A stretch of DNA of 64,000 nt from NCBI GenBank assembly GCA_007922225.1, contig ML679956.1:19069049-19133048 (forward strand), given 5' to 3'. A program made the translations under genes and the position numbers. Of the stretch, positions 1-12,872 are shown one piece after another. Position 1 is the stretch's first letter, and each line of letters begins with the position of its first letter. A model generated the notes under the pieces. The model saw only the letters and a list, made by a program, of their open reading frames with translations. It was not told the DNA's origin and made no database searches. The DNA comes from Emydura subglobosa (taxonomy: Eukaryota > Chordata > Testudines > Chelidae).

Positions 1-483
1 AAATTTTGAACTAGCTAATTGGGGTACTGGAGCAGTGAAGTTGTGGTGGCACGGATTCAGTGCAGGCTGTACAAACCCATCCAGAACCCTGGGTAACTAT
101 TCAAGTGGCTGTGCTGAAGACTGAGCTTAGTTGACCTGGTAGCCAAATTAGCTAGATTAAAGTAAATTTGGGTATGTCTATATGGCCTACAATCACACCC
201 TATAAGAACAATACCCAAAGAAGAGTGCCTGCAGCCTACACTACTTGGGATGCTTGGTCAAAATGGCAGAGATTAAGGAATCCTCTCTGATAAAGTTTGT
301 ATGCAGGTCCAATTAATGCCCCAGAAACACGTAAGGACCATGGATAAGAACTGAATTTAAGGTGCTCAGGGTGACAGAACTTCATTTCTGGTTACAGGCT
401 GTCATTTCCACACAAGAGTCCCATCTTTTACTTTCATTGCCAAAGGGCAAAAGATAAGGTGCATTTTCTATTTTTGAGGACAA

Positions 484-562
484 ATTCTGACCTCAGTTAC
501 GATGATATAAATTAGGAGTAATTCAATTAACTTTCATGAAGTCATTCCAGATTTGGCCCTCT
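484..562. repeat. Fragment of a short palindromic amniote repeat
   Basis: The stretch reads like one arm of a widespread sauropsid palindromic repeat: a 'tctgacctcagttac' start, an imperfect 'ggagtaattc' centre and a 'ccagatttggccc' end. Similar copies lie at 44302-44885 (interrupted) and 61316-61386. Assignment is by recognition of the terminal motifs only. Confidence 0.45.
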
Positions 563-704
563 TATCTTTCACATGGAACCTTGACTGTTAAGATCTCATG
601 GAGAGAGGGAGAGTCAGAGCAGGTGTCTTCCTGCTAGCTCATTTTCTTTCCAAAGAAATTCTTCCAATTACACAGCAATTGGTAGAGCCTCCGTTTTCAC
701 ACAT

Positions 705-890
705 TCATAGGTTTTTAAGGCCAGATGGGTCCATTAGGATGATCTAGTCTGACCACCTGCATAACACAGGATATAAAATTTCACCAGTGATTCCTGCATC
801 ACTTATGGGATGTAATTCTCTTTGAGGGACATCTTTTTCATTAATATGTTGAAGCCAAGGGCAAATCTACAATATAACCCGCTTCAGACG
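705..890 (-). mobile_element. CR1 LINE 3' fragment
   Basis: The motifs 'aaggccagatgggtccatta', 'atctagtctgacc' and 'cataacacagg' are characteristic of the 3' untranslated part of a CR1 subfamily written in reverse complement, so the element points left. Only the 3' tail is present, as expected for 5'-truncated CR1 copies. Confidence 0.65.
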
Positions 891-921
891 GTTTCTAGGA
901 CACTGAAAGAGGAAAGATATA

Positions 922-1127
922 ATAGAATCACAGAAGTTAGAGACGGAAAAGACCCAGCAGGTTATTACAGTACAGTATTGTTCCCTAAAGTATATTTTTC
1001 CAGTCCTATGCCACTTTATCTAGTCAACTATTCAAAGGCCCAAGTGATAGGGTTTCCACTATACTGCTTGGAAAACTTTCTGAAGTCTAACAGAACTTAC
1101 TATCAGGAAGTATTTTCTTGTTATTAA
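922..1127 (-). mobile_element. CR1 LINE 3' fragment (second copy)
   Basis: This starts with 'atagaatcacagaagttaga' and continues through 'attgttccctaaagtatat', 'cccaagtgatagggtttcc' and 'ctaacagaacttactatcag', the order seen in CR1 3' ends written in reverse complement. It lies directly beside the fragment at 705-890 but is a different CR1 subfamily, so two insertions are likely. The 101-codon open frame over it is not a gene. Confidence 0.7.
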
Positions 1128-1869
1128 GCTTAAAGAGCACAAATATACACTGCATCAGCTTTAAAGAGCACCTGTTTTCTGTCTTGTCATAGCCCATTCA
1201 CAGTTCTTCCCTTGCAGCACACACAATTTGTGTGGGGAAGGAGTTTGTATGCAGAGGGTAGTACTACGTACAGGATGTCCACTTATTATCCTTTAGGCTC
1301 TGCTCAGGAACCCCACTCTGTTCCCCTCATGGAAGGCTTCAGAGTGGTCTCTTTGTGGGGGAAGAGTCATTGGACCAGCATGGCCAACCTCAGCCCTGTC
1401 CTCCCCTTGCAGGTGCCAGGTCAGGAGTGCTAGGCGGAACATCAGCCAGAATTTGAACCTATTATAAGAACCAACGAGAAGCATGTTGACGAGCTGAGAA
1501 AAACCTGCAGTTTAATCTGAGGGACCAACTTGGAAAGAAAAAAACTGAAGAAATAATTTGCCTCATATGCCTCAAGTCTCAAAATAATCAAAACCAGCTG
1601 CTTTCATTTAGAACTGGACAGGGCAATAATAGATCCACCTCAGTACAATTCTAAATTTGGGATAGTCCAATTTTGCTATTTGTTCTTTTGCCATGCTTCT
1701 AAAGCAGGCCAGTATATATCATTTTTAAGAAGGCTAGAAAACTCTGGGAACTGTCACCAGTTAACATAGACATTCCATAAAATCTACCTGGGGCATTTCC
1801 TAAAACCATCTGTCTTTAACAGAGAAAAGGCATGACTGAAGTTTAAAAAAGGCTGTAGAAAGTGTGTGT

Positions 1870-1910
<41 letters not shown>

Positions 1911-4900
1911 GGTGGGCGGGGGGAGGTTTGCCAGGATATTTAAAGCCAAATGTTCATTTAAACAGTACTACAATAAATGCAGAACCATTTGTTGAATTCA
2001 CCAATTTTTCTCTTAAGTGTTATTTAAATAACATTTACTTAAGAATGAAAAACATTCCATTCTGTGGATGACACTAAGCATTATGCACATACTCTGTGCC
2101 ACAAACAGCCTCTGAATCCCATTTTGTATCCATGATGAATGTTAAATCTTCATATGGTATCCCATCCTTAAACTGGACGCTCTTAAACTATACATTATGC
2201 TATTCACATACGTCTTATCCTCCAGCTACTGAACTTGAAGTCCCTGCCATGAATTTAAAGACCCGGCTGCTCAGAAAACAGGGATACCAGAGCAGCAAAC
2301 GGCAAATAAACAGCTTTATTTGACGCTGTCTGATGTCTGCAAAAATATTGATTTGTGTCAAATTAGTCATACATCAGAACAAACCACAAACACTTGCAAA
2401 GATGTAGATCACTTCTAAAGGTAAAATCAGAACCTCTCAGGAACATAGGTTTCTGGAATCTTATTAAGAAAGCAGTGGATTGGATAGTCAGATGATTTAT
2501 GGCCATTATTGTAAGCTTTGTGTATCTGACAGTTGGTTATGAGGTTTTCAGAAGTGTTACTGTGGTCTTGTAGTGAAAATGCTGGAAGACCAAGGTCAGC
2601 TGATGTTGATGTAGCAACCTTATTTTCAGAAACTTAAAGAATAAAGGAAGAGTATGATTTGTATGGTGAGCAAGGATAAAGAATAGCTTAAGATGAAGAA
2701 GCATTAAATGTGGCTGTACTAATCAGCGGTCTGGAGTCTTTTCATGGCCAATTAAAAGCATAAGATCTAGGGCTAATAAAGACCCAGAACTAGAAATTGG
2801 GCTTGCCTTTGCAAAACACAAAAAGGCAAGGACGATGTGGGCATATTATAGGTTATTTTGCCCACTACCTTCCTTCCCCATGCATAAAAACAAGATAGGA
2901 GAAAAATATTGATCTAAAAAAATATTGATGAAAATCTTGGGCAACCTCCTCAACAGAAGCTATGCCGATTTACACAGTATGATGATCTGGCCCTTGTATT
3001 TATTGGGAAATACTGAATATCAGATTAAAAGAGGACTAAGTGCAGAAGGCATCACTTGTATTCTGGAGAAGGAGTTATTACTATTTCTACCACCAACTGA
3101 GAAAATATTACATACAGTAAGGAGAGGGCTTCATAAAATATAAACCAATTCTCAGCAGGAGAAACAACCACAGCCAAGTCCAAATGTGGTATAGCTGCAT
3201 CATTCAGAAAAGTACACTGTAATTAAGGATCTGTCAGTAACTGACAGACAAAATGCAGGACACAACTGTAAATGATCAAAGTGAATTTTGAAAAAAGACG
3301 ATAGTTTAAAATGAATTTTGGTATTTTATTCTAATTAATCTAGGGACTATTTTAAAATAAAAATTGTAGTTTTTAATGCAGACTATGTTTTACAAACAAA
3401 AATGATTAAAATAACTGAGTTATTTTGGTTTCTATACAAGTACAGGAAGGTTTTTAATTGCAAATTTCACAAAGATTTATCATGTGTAGCGTAAAGGCTA
3501 TATTCCCTTCTGAGTTGATGCCTTATAAAATTTCTGCTAGTATTTGAAGTTAAAAATGCTGATTAAGAGCAGAATGGACTCCTTCTTCTGCATTTGTGAC
3601 ACTTATCAATGATTCTCAATTTAAGATCCTTTAATATAACCATGGCTCAGCAGATCACATTGATTCCATTAGGACCAATGTAAAAATCCACATTTTCACT
3701 ACTCCCTAAATATGAATTTACCCAGATGCAAAGATCACCACACATTGAAGGTTTGTAATAGTGTATTTATCACATCTTTTATGGCTTATATATACTAGCA
3801 CTTTAAAAAAAGTGTATTGCTTTTTCTCTTCATTATTTCAAAGAGATTGATTTTTATACCTCCTCAAAAGACAATATTAAGGTATACTTAAAATCAGTAA
3901 CTCTAACATCAAAATTTACCCTGAGGTTAATGGGACTTGCAGAATCCGAGGGCAGAATTTGACCCTTATTGACTTCTCTTCACTGTGTCCCTTTTTTATT
4001 TATATCTCACAATGTCTCTTGAGCTTTAAATCTGAAATCCTTGTTGATTTTGGTTTAATTAGCTCATTCATTAGGTCTCATTTAATAAACTAATGATAGG
4101 ACCGCATTGTGACTAAAGTTCAGTCTCTCACTTTGTCTTAAATAAAGAGAAAGCTGAAGTATAAAAGGCACAGAGAAGGACTACAAAAATAAACAGAGGC
4201 ACTGCTGAATATTTCCCAAACAAAGAACAATTAAAGATTAGGATGATTTATTCTGGAAAGGAGAAGAGCAAGAGAAGATATGATAGATATAAAATAATGA
4301 ATGGTATAGAAAAAGGCCAGTGAGATGCTCCTAGTTATCTTTTTTCCATAATAACACGACATACAAAATAAAAGCTACACATTTTTGGAGGGGGGGGAGA
4401 GAGAGGAGGGGAAGGAGAGGAAATAATTGTTTTACACACCAAATAATTAAGCATGTGACACTCACTATCTTGTTATAGTATACTACTGAGGAAAACAATT
4501 TATGAAGATTCAAAAAGGGATTTAAAAACACAAGTCTTTGCAATGTAAGTTAAATTTTCAAGGGATAATAGTGCTCATGCTTCAAGATGTAAACTTATTG
4601 CTAGTTATGTTCAGAAAGAAAATTCCTCTTGTGTATTACATGATTAAGTGACTTGAGGGAATGTAATACCTTTAACTGAATCACCTGGGATTGAGCAGTC
4701 TAGAAGAAAATGTATCTGACTAGATGGAATATACCATGTTTCAGTGTGAGAACTTCTATGTTCATTAATATTATATAAACTTATCTTTTTGCTATAAAAT
4801 TGTGAATATGTTGGGTAAGAAAGGAATAAGGTAAATGCATGTATGACTCAGATTTGAAATTGTATCTCATTACAACAGTATACCACTGAATACACCACAG

Positions 4901-5570
4901 AATACACATTACCTTAAAAATTTAATCGGTGCCACTTGCTTTTCTCTTTAAATTATATAACACCCACTGAATCCATTCTTATGTAAATAACTCCAGACAG
5001 TTTTCAGAATAAAATTATTAGAGCAGTCCTTATTCTTCTGGATACTTATTTTCTGTTAGTATAGTTTTAAAGTAAGTATTTCCATGCAGCGTTCTTATGG
5101 CTGTATTGATTTTTTTTTGAAGATGGTCTAATGACTGTTTAAAAGTACACACTTGCATGTTTGCATGCTCATCTCTTGGTACTAGTACCGTGCTAACTTG
5201 TACACACCAGATGTTCTGCATGTGCAACTTGAAGGTGCACAAAGATTTAGGCCTAAATAAATACACTGCCCCCTCCCCCTACACAATTAGGAGCTATTGC
5301 TATTCCAAGACAGTTATTGTAGAGATTACAAGAGACATCATAGTATTAAGTCCTTTCCCTGAGACCTATGAACTATTTTCTATTTAATGACTGCTTTCCC
5401 TGTTGCTATAACAATCCCTACAATCATGGACTCATGCTGAGGGAGAGTTCGTTCATTGAACTGAAACAAAATCTCTAACATTTTTATATGCTCTTAATGG
5501 AAAAGTAAATTCATTCTCTTCATTACTGATCTGTGTATAATTATCAATATATGATGCTGTAGTTTAGGCC
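1128..5570. other. Intronic stretch, no gene seen
   Basis: Apart from a (TG)n microsatellite at 1862-1910, a purine-rich patch at 4388-4422 and a short 'gacttgcagaatccgagggcagaatttgaccc' type repeat remnant near 3935-3968, I see only unannotated AT-rich intron. The short open frames here have no family signature. Confidence 0.6.
1862..1910. repeat. (TG)n microsatellite
   Basis: About 24 TG dinucleotide units, with one AG interruption near the start, followed by a G-rich tail. Confidence 0.95.
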
Positions 5571-5815
5571 CCAGTCCTGCAAACATTTACACCCGTGCAT
5601 AACTTTACATGCTGATCACATACACTGACCAAGGTAAGTACATGTAGACCTATTCACATGCATAAAGTTATGCAGCTATGTAATGGCCTGATTTTTCAAG
5701 GTAATTAGATGCTTAAAGATGCAGATAGGCACCTAGATGCTTTGGAAAATAGACCTAATTCCCATTGATTTTAATGGTAATTAGGCTACTAGGCGTTATG
5801 GTACGATTTCATTCT
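5563..5815. repeat. Ancient palindromic MITE-like repeats (two families)
   Basis: The first part (5563-5684) carries 'ccagtcctgcaaacattta' and, inverted further on, 'cacatgcataaagttatgc', the arms of a hairpin repeat common in turtles and birds. The second part (5688-5815) carries 'aggcacctagatgc' and 'cccattgattttaatgg', a separate dispersed family also seen near 34.85 and 9.17 kb. These are probably old DNA-transposon relics; classification is tentative. Confidence 0.45.
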
Positions 5816-8800
5816 GGAACAAGTGATAACCTGGTTTGAAAATCTCCAACTCAGTGTAGGCATATAATGTGCACTGCAAGACTTGCACGGAAATGTGAAG
5901 GACTTAATAAGAAATAGGTCTATTGTTTAACGGAGATGTTGTAAGAGGCCACCGTAATGAACAAGTTGTTTCTAAAGGAACATGAGAGGAAGATACAGTT
6001 GTGCTTTTCAGGGAACAAAGCAGACCATTTCTGTTCCGCACTCAATTATTGCAGAATGACAATAGTGAAGAAAGGATTACCCAGGAAAAATCTGTAGCAA
6101 TGTCAATTTAAGATAGAGCCGATCAACATTGTTAAATCATCAGGGACCAAAAAAAGAAATGGTCTGAAAAAATTGGCCTCTGGTCCATTAAAAAACGTGA
6201 CAGAGTAATTAGATAATAACTATCTGAATTTGGTATTTTTAGTTTGGAACTAGCTACTATCTTCTGGAGAGGAGCTGGGGGTAAGGATTTTCAAAAGGTG
6301 ATGAAAGGCATATTACAAATATAAGAATCTACTTCTTGAATTGCTTCCTAACTGGCTTAGCTCCTGTTTACTGTCCCCTATTTAATGTATGCCCTTTGAA
6401 TGACCAGGTAAAGACTTTTTTAATGCATTCATGATCTCTTTGGAAAGAAGAGCATGCTGCAATGTGGTGAAACATCAGTAAGCAGGAACCATCACATTTA
6501 CTGAAAGAACATGGTTATAAACTCGGTGAAGAAAAGGGGGGAAATAGCTCCAAGCTAAAGAAAAGAAAATCATCTTAGACAACAGATCAATTTCACTGTT
6601 TGCAAGAGACCTTGCTGCCCACACAAAGGACAAGCAAACTCATATGGCAAAATGAGATTATTTTGTGGCACAGTTGATAGTGCTCTGGCAGTGTAGCTGG
6701 CAGAATGACTGTGGGCTCTGAAGAGAAATTGAAATATCAGTGGTTAGTCAACCTTACAAAATGCAATATATTTGATACTACTTTCTCTATTTTTAAAGGG
6801 ATTTTCTAGAATCATTACCACCTACTCTGACAATAGCACTGCTGGTCTACTTATAATCAAACAGCTGATGGAATTACAATGCAGAGACTCTTTTCATAGT
6901 TAAACTCTGTTGTTCCCATTTTCTACAGGCGTTTTGACAACAAAGTTTTTTTGAAAAGATTTACCATTACTTTATAAAATAAGTAATCTTCCCAGCATGC
7001 ATTAGTCTGCTTCTATTTTTTGTACTAGAAAATTAAATTACTTACTCTGACTTCTCTTTAATTTACCAGAACTTAACCCTCTCATTCGGTAGAATAAATC
7101 TACAGAATGAGATTCAGATCTGAATCTAAGGTCAAGTTTGTTGATAGTAGCTTTAAAGGTACAGATAACAGATTGTAATAGTGAAGGTCCAGATGTCCTG
7201 TGCCTAGACAGGATAGGCACCTCAAACTTACAATCACCCTGAGTTCCTAAGTTCAGTTATCAGCAGGGGGGATGTCTGATAACTGGGAGGAATAAGTGAA
7301 AGGAGCATCTGACATGAACTGGCAATAAGCAGGGGACATAAGGTGGCCAGTGTCATGGAGAGGCACCAGATAAGGAGGGGAATATACCTTTCTCTCTTTT
7401 TCCCCTTGGCTCATCCGGGGTCCTCATCAGAACTAGGTATAAGGAAGGTGGAGGAGTGGGGAGAGAAGAAAAAACTCATCCAGCTATGCTTCTGGCACCA
7501 GGGGAGGGAGGGTGGCCCGGTTCTTAGCTATTCTGTGCTGCGTAGGTATCTTAAAAATTACTTGACTAGAGACTAATAACAGAATTTTAACCACAGCTCA
7601 GCCAAATACCTACTCAAAGCTAAATGTTCCACGATGGAACAGATTTTACTTGACAGTCATCACACTATTTTCCTGCATGAAATAGCTTTGGTTTTATTTT
7701 TAAATTTTTTGGACAGGCTGTCACTTTAGGGTTTTGAAAAGAGGCCCTTTTGTTACTACGGGAGACATACACTAGCATTTTAAAAATACACACAGTTATC
7801 AGCGGAACTCCTTGTATGAGGGAACAGACCTGTATCTCTTTAGCTATTTAGCTGTGGAATCCAAAGAACTTGGCAATTATTTAAATTACCTAAAACAACA
7901 TATGCAGATAAAATCTTAAAGTTCCTAAAATATTAACACAAACTTAAAACGTCACAATTTATATTAGGTACCCAGAACTTCTTGGAAACTAAATCTTGGC
8001 ATATAGTATTTGTGTCCTGTGGATCCCATTTAGGAGTGAGGGCTTAAATTGTGGGCTGGATTCACTCCAGGCATAAATCCTGGAAAACACCCACTTGCAG
8101 AAAGTCTACTGAGGTATGAGGCAGTGGCTGTGTAAAATGGCCACAACTTCCCTTATGCCAAGGAGAACAACAACACAGGGCCCTGCACAGTCTGAAAAGT
8201 GGACATTGCTGGCTGGGGAGGCGGACATGGCCAGAGTAGCAATCACGTGTGCTGATTCAGTGCCATCCCTCAGATCTTCCCTGAATTATAGCTGACCACC
8301 TTCTCCCCCCTGTAGAGGCCATAGGGTGGATGGTGACAACGCCACTTGCCTTCCATTGGGGTGAATGCCCCACTTTTTCTTCTGAATCTGATTCTGAGTG
8401 GTTACATGGAAAACTCTCTCCCCAAAGTGCCCAAAGACACAAATGAAGATCAAATATACTCTAAGAGACGCTACTGAATCCCTCTTGGCAAAGAATAAAA
8501 AAACTGGGATTTTATATTCTCAGCTGTACTAGTCTAAGACCTTGCAGGCCTCCAGGAAAACAAAAACAAGCAAACAAAAGGATTATCACAATAGATATAT
8601 CACCACTACTAAGTTTCCTAAATGCCAGCACCCTCATGCAGGTGTAGATAAGGGAGTTAACAACCGTTAAGAAAGCTTTTTGGCAGAAAGTATTTAGGTA
8701 GGATACAAAACTGTCTAAACACTTTCTGTATCCTGCCAAACTACATGGATAACTTGTAGCTGTAATAAAAAACCAGCAACATGTTATCCACAACTGCCAA

Positions 8801-9154
8801 CAATACCTACCCTGGGATGAAAACAATGAAATTACGGAGAAAGATAAAATCATAATGATGACTCATACAAAGAAAGCCTGGAGGCAAGTCTCCTTTGTCT
8901 ATTATTGGGACAAGTAAAGAGCCCAATAATTTTAGGATGTTATGTGATCTTGTTTATCTGTGTTTAGCTAAATGCAGGTTGTTAAGATATACACCCAAGT
9001 TATTAATGTAGGTTATTAAATAGGAAACCACCCAATAAAGGCATTATGGTAAAAGTCTGTAGTATTTGGTCTAAAAGCAATGGTAAATACAAATATATTT
9101 ATACTACTAACTGAGGTATGTTATACTACATGAAGCATATTAAACTGAGCATTA
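5816..9154. other. Intronic stretch, no gene seen
   Basis: Mostly featureless. At 8045-8350 there is a moderately GC-rich segment starting 'gggctggattcactccagg' that looks like a dispersed repeat, but I cannot name the family. No coding signal beyond chance open frames. Confidence 0.5.
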
Positions 9155-9339
9155 AGGGCTAGATTCACAAAAAGACTGAGGTGCCTAAATCTCAGAATCA
9201 GGGATTCACAAAAGCCCTGTTCGTCTGCCCCCAAGTCCTGTTGGTGCCAAAAATTGCTCAGCACCTACATTTTTGCAGTAAAAATTCCCTCAGTGCCTCT
9301 GTTTCTGCTTCTGGGCATGTGCCAGGTATCTGCATGCCT
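9155..9339. repeat. Dispersed repeat remnant with 'gggctagattcacaaa' start
   Basis: The start motif and the internal 'aggtgcctaaatctc' match a turtle-type interspersed repeat whose other end carries the same 'gcctaaatcc' motif in opposite orientation (near 9337). The boundary with the DIRS that follows is approximate. Confidence 0.4.
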
Positions 9340-10124
9340 AAATCCTAGACCCTCTCTCCTCCCTCAGTTTCTCATTTCTGGATAGACTATAGTATAGGGT
9401 GGAAAGAGAGTGGGTCGTGGAATGGACATGTGCAACCCATCTCAAAGAACAACAGTTACGGAATAGGTTAGTAACCATTTCTTCTTTGAGTGATTGCACA
9501 TGTCCAATCCACTTCAGGTTAGTCACAAGCAGTCTGATCTGGAGGTGGGATCAGAGTCTACCTGAATAATGACTGGAGGATCACATGTCAAAATCCAGCA
9601 CCTTCTCTAGATTCATGAGAAATGTTATAATGTGAAGTAAAAATATGCACTGCAAGCCAAGTTGCTGCTTGGCAAATGTCCAGAATAGGCATCTGAGCCA
9701 GAAAGGTTGCTTTGAGGTCTGGTTGAATGTGCTGGCATCCTACTCAGAGGAATTATATTGGCCAAGTTGTAACACAAATGAATACAAGAGGAGATCCATG
9801 AGGAGAGACTGGAAGGCCCTTCATCCTGTCCACAACCGCCATGAAAAACATCATGATCTAAATGGTTTAGTTCTATCGTACAAAAATGCTAATGGTCTCC
9901 TAACATTCAATATGGAGTTTCTTCTCATCCAAAATGAAACTGAGGTATGGAGAACAAAGCTGATATGCACCCACTCTCCTGGCTGGGGTGATTTGTCACG
10001 ACAAGGGCTATTTTCATTGACAGGGAGGGAGGACCCATTAGTTTTGACAACACTAGGTTTAAGTCCCACTGGGGAACAGGATCCTTCTCCTATAACTTCT
10101 GCCCTTTTTCCTAATTACCTCCTG

Positions 10125-11015
10125 TTATAAACGAGAGTCAGCGGTGTGCCTCTTCTTTGGGGCAAGTGAGTAAATGCCCGAAGTCTTTAGTGTAGCACTG
10201 GAATCCTTCAGGCCATGCAGCTTGTCATCTGTTTGCTTGGAGAAAAGTGACAGTCCCTCAAAAGGAAGACCCTGGATGGTTTGTTGGACCTCCTGCGGAA
10301 GAGCAGATGACTGGAGCCACAAACCTCTGCTCATCATAACGGCTGATGCTATGGATCTTGCTGCAAAGTAGGCAGCATCCAAACTCATCTGATGTGGGGT
10401 CCTAGCTACTAACTTTCCCTTATCCACCACAGAGAGGACCTCTTGCCTCACATCCTCTGGGAATCTGTCCTTAATCTTTGTGATTTTAACCTCTGGCACA
10501 GTATCTTCATGTCCCAGCAATGCCTGCTGATCAGCAATCCTGAGTTGTAGTCCAGCAGTTGAATAAAACTTTCTGCAAAATAGATCAAGCTTCTTTGCTT
10601 TTGGGGTATATGCTTGCTGATCCTGGCACTCTCTCTCATTGGCAGCTGAACCCACCAATGATGCTGGAGCAGGGGTGGGAGTAAAAATGTTCAACCCCCT
10701 AGGAGGAGACATAATACCCACACTCAGCCCTTTTTGCTGTAGGTGGGAGAAAGAGGAGATGGAGTTTGCCACAGGACTCTGGTGAACTTCAAGATAACCT
10801 CATTAATTTGGAGCACCACTTGAGAAGATCCTATAGACGCTAAGATGTTGACCAATCTGTGGGACCACTCTCAAACCTCTTCCACCTGAATATCCAAGGC
10901 AGAAGACACTCTCTTAAGAAGGCACCCTCGGATGGGCCCTATAATCATCAGTGGAAGAGTTCCTCATCTCCGCTACCACTCCCTCATTGGGTGATAAAAA
11001 GGAGAAAGCTTTCTA
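10125..11015 (-). pseudogene. DIRS copy A gag, C-terminal part
   Basis: Minus-strand reading gives an open frame from about 10772 to 10125 with blocks shared with DIRS copy B: Leu-Asp-Leu-Phe, a Leu-Gln-Leu-Arg-Ile-x-Gln-Gln-Ala-Leu-Leu-Gly segment, and the Gln-Glu-Val-Gln-Gln ... His-Gly-Leu-Lys-Asp-Ser segment near the end. Just upstream (10773-11015), with stops and shifts, are Asn-Ile-Leu-Ala and Leu-Trp-Gln-Thr-Pro-Ser blocks also present in copy B. This is the nucleocapsid-like protein of the retroelement, not a host gene. Frame breaks and the CR1 insertion make it a pseudogene. I infer gag from position before the recombinase and homology to copy B. Confidence 0.72.
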
Positions 11016-12872
11016 AACAACCAGTGGGGCCACTGGACAATCGAGATGCTAAAGGAGCACCCAAAGAAGATAAGGCTATTGAGGAGAAACTAAATTAATT
11101 CTTTGCATCTTTCTTCACAATTGAGGATGTGAGGGAGATTCCCAAACCTGAATCATTCTTCTTAGGTGACAAATCTGAGGAGCAGTTTCAGATTGAGGTG
11201 TCATTAGAGGAGGTTTTGGAACACATTGCTAAATTAAACAGTAATAAGTCACCAGGATCAGATGATGTTCACCCAAGAGTTCTGAAGGAACTCAAATGTG
11301 AAATTGCAGAACTACTAACTGTGGTATGTAACCTTTCATTTAAATCAGCTACTATACCAGATGACTGAAGGATAGCTAATATGATGCCTATTTTTAAAAA
11401 AGGCTCCAGAGATGACCCTGGCAATTACAGGCCAATAAGCCTAACCTGAGTACCAGGCGAATTGGTTGAAACTATAGTAAAGAACAAAATTATCACACAC
11501 TAGATGAATACGATTTGTTGGAGAAGAGTCAACCAGGTTTTTGTAAAGGGAAATCATGCCTCGCCAATCAACTAGAATTCTTTGAGGGGGTCAACAAGGG
11601 TGATCCAGTGATATAGTGTACTTAGATTTTCAGAAAGCCTTTGATAAGGTCCCTCACCAAAGGCTGTTAAGCAATGTAAGCAGTCATGGGATAAGAGGGA
11701 AGGTCCTCTCCTGGATCAGTAACTGATTGAAAGATAGGAAACAAAGGGTAGGAATAAATGGTCAGTTTTCAGAATGGAGAGAGTTAAGTAGTGGTGTTCC
11801 TCAGGGTTCTGTACTGGGACAAGTACTGTTCAACATATTCATAAATGATCTGGGAAAAGGGGTAAAGAGTGAGGTGGCAAAATCTGCAGAGGATACAAAA
11901 CTATTCAAACTAGTTAAGTCCAAAGCAGACTGCAAAGAGTTACAAAGGGATCTCACAAAACTGGGTGACTGGGCAAAAAAACATAGCAGATGAAATTCAG
12001 TGTTGATAAATGCAAACTAATGCACATTGGAAAACATAATCCCAACTATACATATAAAATGATGGGGTCTAAATTAGCTGTTACCACTCAAGAAAGAGAT
12101 CTTGGAGTCATTGTGGATAGTTCTCTGTAAACATCCACTCAATGTGCAACGGCAGTCAAAAAAGCTAACAGAATATTAGGAATCATTTGGAAAGGGATAG
12201 ATAGGACAGAAAATATTGTCTCTTTATAAATCCATGGTATGCCCATGTCTTGAATACTGCGTGCAGATTTGGTCGCCCCATCTAAAAAAGATATATTGGA
12301 ACTGGAAAAGATACAGAAAAGGGCAACTAAAATGATTAGGGGTATGGAACAGCTTCCATATGCAGACAGGATAATAAGACTGGGACTTTTCAGCTTGGAA
12401 AAGGGACGACTAAGGGGGGATATGACAGAGGTCTATAAAATCATGAGCGATGTGGAGAAAGTAAATAAGAAAGTGTTATTTACTCTTTCTCATAACAATA
12501 AAAAGTAGGAGTCACCAAAGGAAATTAATAGGTAGCATGTTTAAAATGAACAAAAGGAAGTATTCCTTCACATAACACATGGTCAACCTGTGGAACTCCT
12601 TGAGAGAGGATGTTGTGAAGGCCAAGGCTATAATTGGGTTAAAAAAAGAACTAGATAAGTTCAGAGAGGATAGGTCCATCAATAACTATTAGCCAGTATA
12701 GGTGGGATTGCTGTTTGCCAGAGGCTGGGAATGGCTGATGGGATGGATCACTTGATGATTACTCAGTCTATTAATTCCCTCTGAAGGACCTGGCATTGGC
12801 CACTGTCAGAAGACAGGATACTGGGCTAGATGGACCATTGGTCTGACCCAGTATGGCCATTCTTATGTTCTT
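11016..12872 (+). mobile_element. CR1 LINE, 5'-truncated, inserted in DIRS copy A
   Basis: About 1.86 kb of CR1 non-LTR retrotransposon. It covers the C-terminal half of ORF2 and ends with the typical 'gaccattggtctgacccagt', 'atggccattcttatgttc' 3' signature. The 5' start near 'ggggccactggacaat' is a truncation point within the element. It is in antisense orientation to UBE2E2. DIRS gag homology is seen on both sides, so CR1 landed in the DIRS. CR1 insertions rarely leave clear target duplications and I see none. Confidence 0.9.
11099..12520 (+). pseudogene. CR1 ORF2 reverse transcriptase (broken)
   Basis: The translated pieces are unmistakably CR1 reverse transcriptase. The first, near 11129-11368, contains Asn-Lys-Ser-Pro-Gly-Ser-Asp (palm/fingers entry). 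The next, near 11727-11993, contains Ser-Ser-Gly-Val-Pro-Gln-Gly-Ser-Val-Leu-Gly. The third, 12269-12508, contains the C-terminal Gln-Lys-Arg-Ala-Thr-Lys-Met-Ile-Arg-Gly domain. The catalytic Ala-Asp-Asp box is changed to Ala-Glu-Asp (Lys-Ser-Ala-Glu-Asp-Thr-Lys-Leu-Phe). Stops include a TGA where Trp is expected (about 11366) and a TAA near 12128, with frame changes between the pieces. It cannot encode an active enzyme. Confidence 0.9.

Noticed and set aside
9645..10130. A 161-codon plus-strand frame
   Set aside because: It is antisense to degraded DIRS recombinase and gag sequence and shows no family features.
10125..10772. A 215-codon open frame on the minus strand that could look like a host gene
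   Set aside because: It shares ordered blocks with DIRS copy B gag at 26.3-27.2 kb and is embedded in other DIRS sequence, so it is retroelement-derived.
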